A DNA stretch of 13,556 nucleotides from Pigoraptor vietnamica (lineage: Eukaryota; Opisthokonta; Filasterea), in contig CALSCQ010002573.1 in the NCBI GenBank assembly GCA_943704525.1, forward strand, positions 1-13,556. The letters are read 5' to 3'. The translations under genes and the position numbers were made by a program. Positions 10,124 to 13,556 of this stretch are shown here, piece after piece. How positions within the stretch are numbered: position 1 is the stretch's first letter; every line of letters starts with the position of its first letter. The notes under the pieces were generated by a model. It was given only the letters and a program-made list of their open reading frames with translations. It was not told where the DNA came from and did not search any database.

Positions 10124-12590
10124 TCAGCCAACACCGTTGCCGCCGCGTTTCGCCACGGACGCCTCCATCTTCTCCACGATTTTTTCCGCCTTGGCAATGA
10201 CGGCGGCCTGGTGGGGCAGCAACTCAAACTGGTAGCCGTACTGCTCGATCTCCAGCTGGTACGGGTCCAGCACGTTCGCCTTGGTCGCCGTCATCGCCTC
10301 GATCACCCTGTGCCGTTATGGGACAACGTCATTGACATTATCAAGTGCAGCAGAGTGAGCCGAATGTGCGCAACTTGCAGAACAAAAAAAAGTAACACAG
10401 AGAGTCACATCGCAGAGAATACCAAGAGAGACAGACGCGCACATGCTACCAGGGCACACGACACCTCAACCACAACGCACGAGGAAAACAACGATAACAA
10501 TTCCAATCAATCAAAGCTGACAGGGACAATGTAAGAAACAGGCCCAATCAAACAACTGAAAAGGGACACCATGTAGAAAACAGGCCCAATCAAAGCTGAC
10601 AGGGGCAATGTAAGAAACAGGCCCAAGCAAAGCTGACAAGGACACCATGTAAGAAAAGACGACAGGCCCAATCAAAGCTGACAGGGACACCATGTAAGAA
10701 AAGACGACAGGCCCACCTGAGGCCACAGAACGGCGCATATTCGGACGAGTAACCGCCCTCGTGGAGCACAACCACGCGGCCGCCACACTGCGGCATCGAC
10801 TCGCACAGCGACAACAGTGACTCTGCCATCCACCCAAACATGTCGCTCGGGAGCATCTGGTGCGAGAGGGGGTCCAGCGCACCAGCGTCGTAGCCGCACG
10901 AGACGAACACCAGCTCGGGCGCAAACGATCGAACCTACAAGCATAATTATGTGCGTTTAAGTAGTTACAACTCCCCATTACCACGCTAGGAGTATGAATT
11001 GTGAGCGTGTTACACACTCCTTAAAAAACATTGCAAGGAGCATGCACCGCTCAAGAAATACCCACCGCTCTGAGCACGATCCGCTCGAAGGCGGCCTTGT
11101 ACGCGGCGATACCACAGCCCGGAGGAAGGGGGACGTTGATGTTGAACCCGTCGCCCGCCCCCTCCCCCGTGCGGTCAATATGACCCGAGTCAATGGGGAA
11201 GAGGTTGTCCTGGTGCAGCGACACAAAGAGCACGTCGTCGCTGTCGTAGAAGGCCTTCTCCGTGCCTGCGCGACAGAGTGGCGTGCGCGCGAACACAAAG
11301 CGTAAGCAACGAGCACAACGTGACCCAGTCCGGGGACTAATACTCAGACAATAGGTAGCCGGTGGCGGGAAGTGTGCGTGTGCGTGCAGGAGTGACCCAC
11401 CGTTTCCGTGATGGACGTCCCAGTCCACGATGGCGACGCGCTTCACGCCCCGGACCTCCATCGCATGCATGGCCGCAAGCGCGACATTGTTGAAGAGGCA
11501 GAAGCCGCGTCCCAAGTTCGCCTCGGCGTGGTGCCCGGGGGGGCGGCAGAGCACATACACGTTGTCCACCTGGGTCAAACAGCAATCGCACGTCAGCTAG
11601 CCACACGCTCGCGATGCGACACACGAACTCTACTCGCACACACTGCCGGCGCTTCCCCCACACAATCGGCCTGCGCGCGGCACTGATAGAGAGACGGACC
11701 TTTTTGTCAAGAACGGCGTCGGTCGCTTCGATGGCACCTCCGACGGCCAACAACGCAATTTCATAGCTGCCCGCACCAATGGGAGCGCACTCGCCCGCAT
11801 CACCGCCCGTCGTGTCGCTCAGCGCCTTGACGTTCTCGATGTAGTTGTGCGTGTGGTAGCTGCGAAACCCGATAACAGCGCGTGCATAGGGCCGAAGTTA
11901 AGCAACGACTGAACGCACACGTGCGCACGATACAGAGTGCATTGAGGGAGCAAGAAAGGGGAGATACATACGACCCCAAGGATAGGACGGGTGAGGAGAG
12001 ACGGCACGACGCCGAGGGAAAGAGCCACAGGAGGAGAGACAGCACGAATGACGAGGGAGAGGCGACAGTGAAGAGTGCAATGACCCACCGTGCAACTTCA
12101 GCAACGGTCGCCATGCGCGCCTTCACAGGCACTGTGCGCTCCAAGAGCCCACACACGTCGATGAGGTTGTGGAACCTGTCGCACACAGCCTCGTAAGCAC
12201 GACGAAGGCGACGACCGCACATGCCGCCGACACGCCCCCACCCAAAGCGCATCCCAACACAAGTGAAGAGCCACGCACTGTATGTGCACATACGCATACG
12301 GCTGTGTGTGAGGGTTGCATGACCCATCTCAGCAGCGACGCACTGTGTGTGCGTGTGATGCATACGCATACGTGGTTGTGAGGGTTGCATGACCCATCTC
12401 AGCGACGCTTCACTCACCTCCGCTTTGTCTCCGGGTTTTCAAAGTGCCTGTACGGCTGGCAGTACAGCCCGTGCGACTCGCGGATTCCCGCGGGAATGCT
12501 GCCCATCGCAGTGCCCGTGTCGTGCCACATGTACCGCTCGTTCCACACAAACCCCGTTCGCCGACCCCGTGCAACCGGCGCAGACTCCAT
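10124..12590 (-). CDS. Class II histone deacetylase, bacterial HDAH-like
   Basis: Seven exons on the minus strand (12590-12418, 12175-12089, 11859-11700, 11569-11401, 11265-11066, 10934-10717, 10307-10124) join in frame to 396 residues, one complete deacetylase domain. The enzyme should remove acetyl groups from lysine or small acetylated amines using zinc. Visible active-site parts: 'RPPGHHAE' (149-156) with the charge-relay histidines, 'DWDVHHGNG' (189-197) with zinc ligands D191 and H193, 'GYDAGALDPL' (277-286) with the third ligand D279, and 'EGGY' (322-325) with the catalytic tyrosine. All are intact. The N-terminus 'RYMWHDTGT' and 'HFENPETKRRF' is typical of bacterial-type class II HDACs and amine deacetylases rather than Rpd3/class I. 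There are no extra domains, targeting signal or membrane segment, so compartment and substrate are open. Intron 3 uses a weak GTCCGT donor. Intron 6 (10308-10716) is 409 bases and holds a minisatellite. Met at 12590 has a good context (ACCATGG). Confidence 0.9.
10508..10713. repeat. Five-unit minisatellite in HDAC intron 6
   Basis: Five tandem units begin with CAATCAAAGCTGACA or a close variant and end in CAGGCC: 10508-10544 (37), 10545-10586 (42), 10587-10623 (37), 10624-10668 (45) and 10669-10713 (45). They are degenerate but clearly homologous; the longer form has an added AGACGAC segment. The array runs up to three bases before the intron 5' end at 10716, so the repeat edge overlaps the splice donor of exon 6 (minus strand). 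Confidence 0.9.
11935..12075 (-). other. Long pyrimidine-rich tract in HDAC intron 2
   Basis: The plus strand here is strongly purine-rich (runs of GAGG, GGAGAG, GGAAAG), so the HDAC pre-mRNA carries a C/U-rich stretch of about 140 bases. It fills the upstream part of the 229-base intron 2 (11860-12088), starting soon after the donor and ending some 75 bases before the acceptor. It is not the ordinary tract next to an acceptor. Confidence 0.6.
12273..12404. repeat. 70-base tandem duplication in HDAC intron 1
   Basis: Two copies of a 65-67 base unit lie at 12273-12337 and 12338-12404. Each holds ACGCACTG, CATACGCATACG and then a 27-base identical block (12307-12333 and 12377-12403) containing GGGTTGCATGACCCATCTC. 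The second copy ends 13 bases before the splice donor at 12417. GGGTTGCATGACCC is itself a partial inverted repeat. Confidence 0.85.
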
Positions 12591-13015
12591 GGTTGCGGGA
12601 CCGAGTGCTTGCGCGGAAATCAACAGGGATTAATGAGAGTAGTGGAGACTGCTACACGTCCCCCCCGCACGCGCGTGTTGAGCACAGTACAACGCACGCG
12701 GCCCCAGTGTCCCACGCACGTGTCGTGTGCGCGCAGTGTCTCTAAGAAGCGACTGCTCGGCTGAGATCGATATGCAAGCCCTCGCACTGACACTCACAGT
12801 CCCCCACTCGCCGGTTACCCAGTCGGCACGTGACGCATCTCCTTTGTTTCAAACCAGTGGCGCGCATTTTTGAAACACTCGCTGTCGTTGCGTTTGCTTT
12901 GTATTCCCGTTCTTCGCGCCCCTCCTTGCTGGCACAGAGCAGCGTCCTTTTCGCGTGCGCCGCCTTGGACATCGCACGGTTGGGTACTATCACACGAGGC
13001 TGCATTCACGCCGCC
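12591..13015. promoter_or_regulatory. Bidirectional upstream region between HDAC and CDC26 genes
   Basis: These 425 bases lie between two divergent start codons. A CACGTG E-box overlapping TGACGC is seen at 12827-12836. The CDC26 frame is open upstream for about 186 bases but has no ATG there, so I see no longer protein. No TATA box, repeat or RNA gene is evident. Confidence 0.5.
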
Positions 13016-13213
13016 ATGCTGCGACGCAAGCCAACACGCATCGAGCTGCGAATGGACGACGAGGAAGAGTATGTCGCCGTTCGGAAGGCGCAGGCAGAGG
13101 CGCGTGCATCGAATGCGGGGACGACCGGAGTGGGCACGGGTGCGGGTGCGAGTGCGGCCACAGCAGCGCCCCGCGTGCCGACGGTCGCTGAGCGAATAGG
13201 ACTCAAGAAGTGA
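13016..13213 (+). CDS. CDC26: Anaphase-promoting complex subunit CDC26
   Basis: This is a single-exon gene of 65 codons. The N-terminus 'MLRRKPTRIELRMDD' is nearly the same as the conserved start of animal CDC26 (MLRRKPTRLELKLDD). That segment inserts, with its acetylated Met, into the TPR groove of APC6/Cdc16 and stabilises it. A charged helix follows to about residue 27, then a Gly/Ala/Thr-rich low-complexity stretch (28-50). The end 'VAERIGLKK' matches the short C-terminal RIG motif of the family. The protein acts in the APC/C ubiquitin ligase that drives anaphase and mitotic exit. The start has a strong context (GCCGCCATG) and is the only ATG that gives the conserved N-terminus. It is somewhat shorter than human CDC26 (85 residues). 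It is divergent from the HDAC gene. Confidence 0.88.
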   Translation: MLRRKPTRIELRMDDEEEYVAVRKAQAEARASNAGTTGVGTGAGASAATAAPRVPTVAERIGLKK

Positions 13214-13524
13214 AAAGGCGAAACCTACGCAAGGGGCGCGAGAAGAGCCCGTGAGTCGCCGCAGAAAGGGAGAGAGCTCTTTCATGTTGCCTCGAGCCCA
13301 ACACGCGCCCCAAGTAACAGTGGTCTTTCGCTTATCACTTTGAATCGCGCGTTTCGTTTGCGTTGCAATCGCGTTGCGTTGCGTGCATTGCGCGTGAGAG
13401 CTCGCTATGAACAGCGGTCCTCTCGTTTGAAGTGAATACTCTTGCTTTTCATCCGCCCCTCTGCGTTGCTCACAGCGGCGTGTAGAGCACCATTTCCACG
13501 CAACTGACGTTCTCCATACCCAAA

Positions 13525-13540
13525 GGGTTAGGGTTAGGGT
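13525..13540 (+). repeat. Short telomere-type (TTAGGG)n tract
   Basis: GGGTTAGGGTTAGGGT gives just over two and a half units, 16 bases from the end of the window. The G-rich strand runs toward the right end, as at a right-hand telomere, but non-telomeric sequence follows. Confidence 0.85.
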
Positions 13541-13546
13541 ACAAAT

Positions 13547-13556
13547 CCCCCCCCCC
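13547..13556 (+). repeat. C10 homopolymer at the window edge
   Basis: Ten C residues run to the end of the window, so the true length is unknown. It could be genomic or mark the end of an assembled contig. Confidence 0.8.

Larger units (their letters stand above)
13214..13556. other. No supported gene at right end of window
   Basis: These 343 bases follow CDC26. They hold its 3' region, a GTTGCG-rich low-complexity stretch at 13360-13394, a short TTAGGG tract and a terminal C run. The open frames are short and unlike any family I know. It may include the start of another transcript to the right. Confidence 0.5.

Noticed and set aside
10508-10713. CRISPR-like repeat array
   Set aside because: The units are head-to-tail variants without unique spacers, inside an intron of a eukaryotic gene; it is a minisatellite.
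11800-12417. 205-codon minus-strand frame overlapping HDAC introns 1-2
   Set aside because: Only the exon 2 segment matches HDACs. The rest is the tandem duplication and the pyrimidine-rich intron read as protein.
12830-13015. N-terminal extension of CDC26
   Set aside because: The frame is open but has no ATG before 13016, and the family's conserved N-terminus starts exactly at that Met.

Overview
This window reads as intron-rich, GC-rich nuclear DNA of a unicellular eukaryote. Five protein-coding genes can be rebuilt, four of them spliced. Their introns are short (about 67 to 242 bases, one of 409), start with GTGAGT, GTGCGT or GTGGGT, and end in CAG or TAG. Many carry a CTNAC branch-point-like motif roughly 20-40 bases before the acceptor. 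Two short TTAGGG-type (CCCTAA) tracts suggest vertebrate/fungal-type telomere repeats. The gene content (Yme2-type RNA12 protein, CDC26, sterol-glucosyltransferase-like enzyme, bacterial-type class II HDAC) fits a fungus or a free-living protist. I cannot name the species.

Layout, left to right. A 153-base CA microsatellite opens the window and probably lies in an intron of the first gene. Next is a WD40-repeat protein gene on the minus strand (2852 down to at least 171, running off the left edge). It is head to head with a plus-strand glycosyltransferase gene (3138-5221, 3 exons). A 16-exon plus-strand gene follows (5442-9894), encoding an 842-residue homologue of the mitochondrial inner-membrane protein Yme2. 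It converges on a 7-exon minus-strand class II histone deacetylase gene (12590-10124, 396 residues). The HDAC gene is head to head with an intronless 65-codon gene for CDC26, a small subunit of the anaphase-promoting complex (13016-13213). The last 343 bases hold no gene I can support and end in a short TTAGGG tract and a C run.

The genes do not form a pathway. They are ordinary housekeeping genes packed with 220-425 bases between them, sharing promoters or 3' regions. The more unusual material is in the introns: a telomere-repeat tract whose CTAAC motifs sit where a branch point is expected, a five-unit minisatellite that abuts an HDAC splice donor, a 70-base tandem duplication in another HDAC intron, and an A17 run just before a splice acceptor. 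I saw no CRISPR array, transposon, rRNA or tRNA. All gene models are hand-spliced by reading frame, splice signals and family conservation, without transcript evidence.
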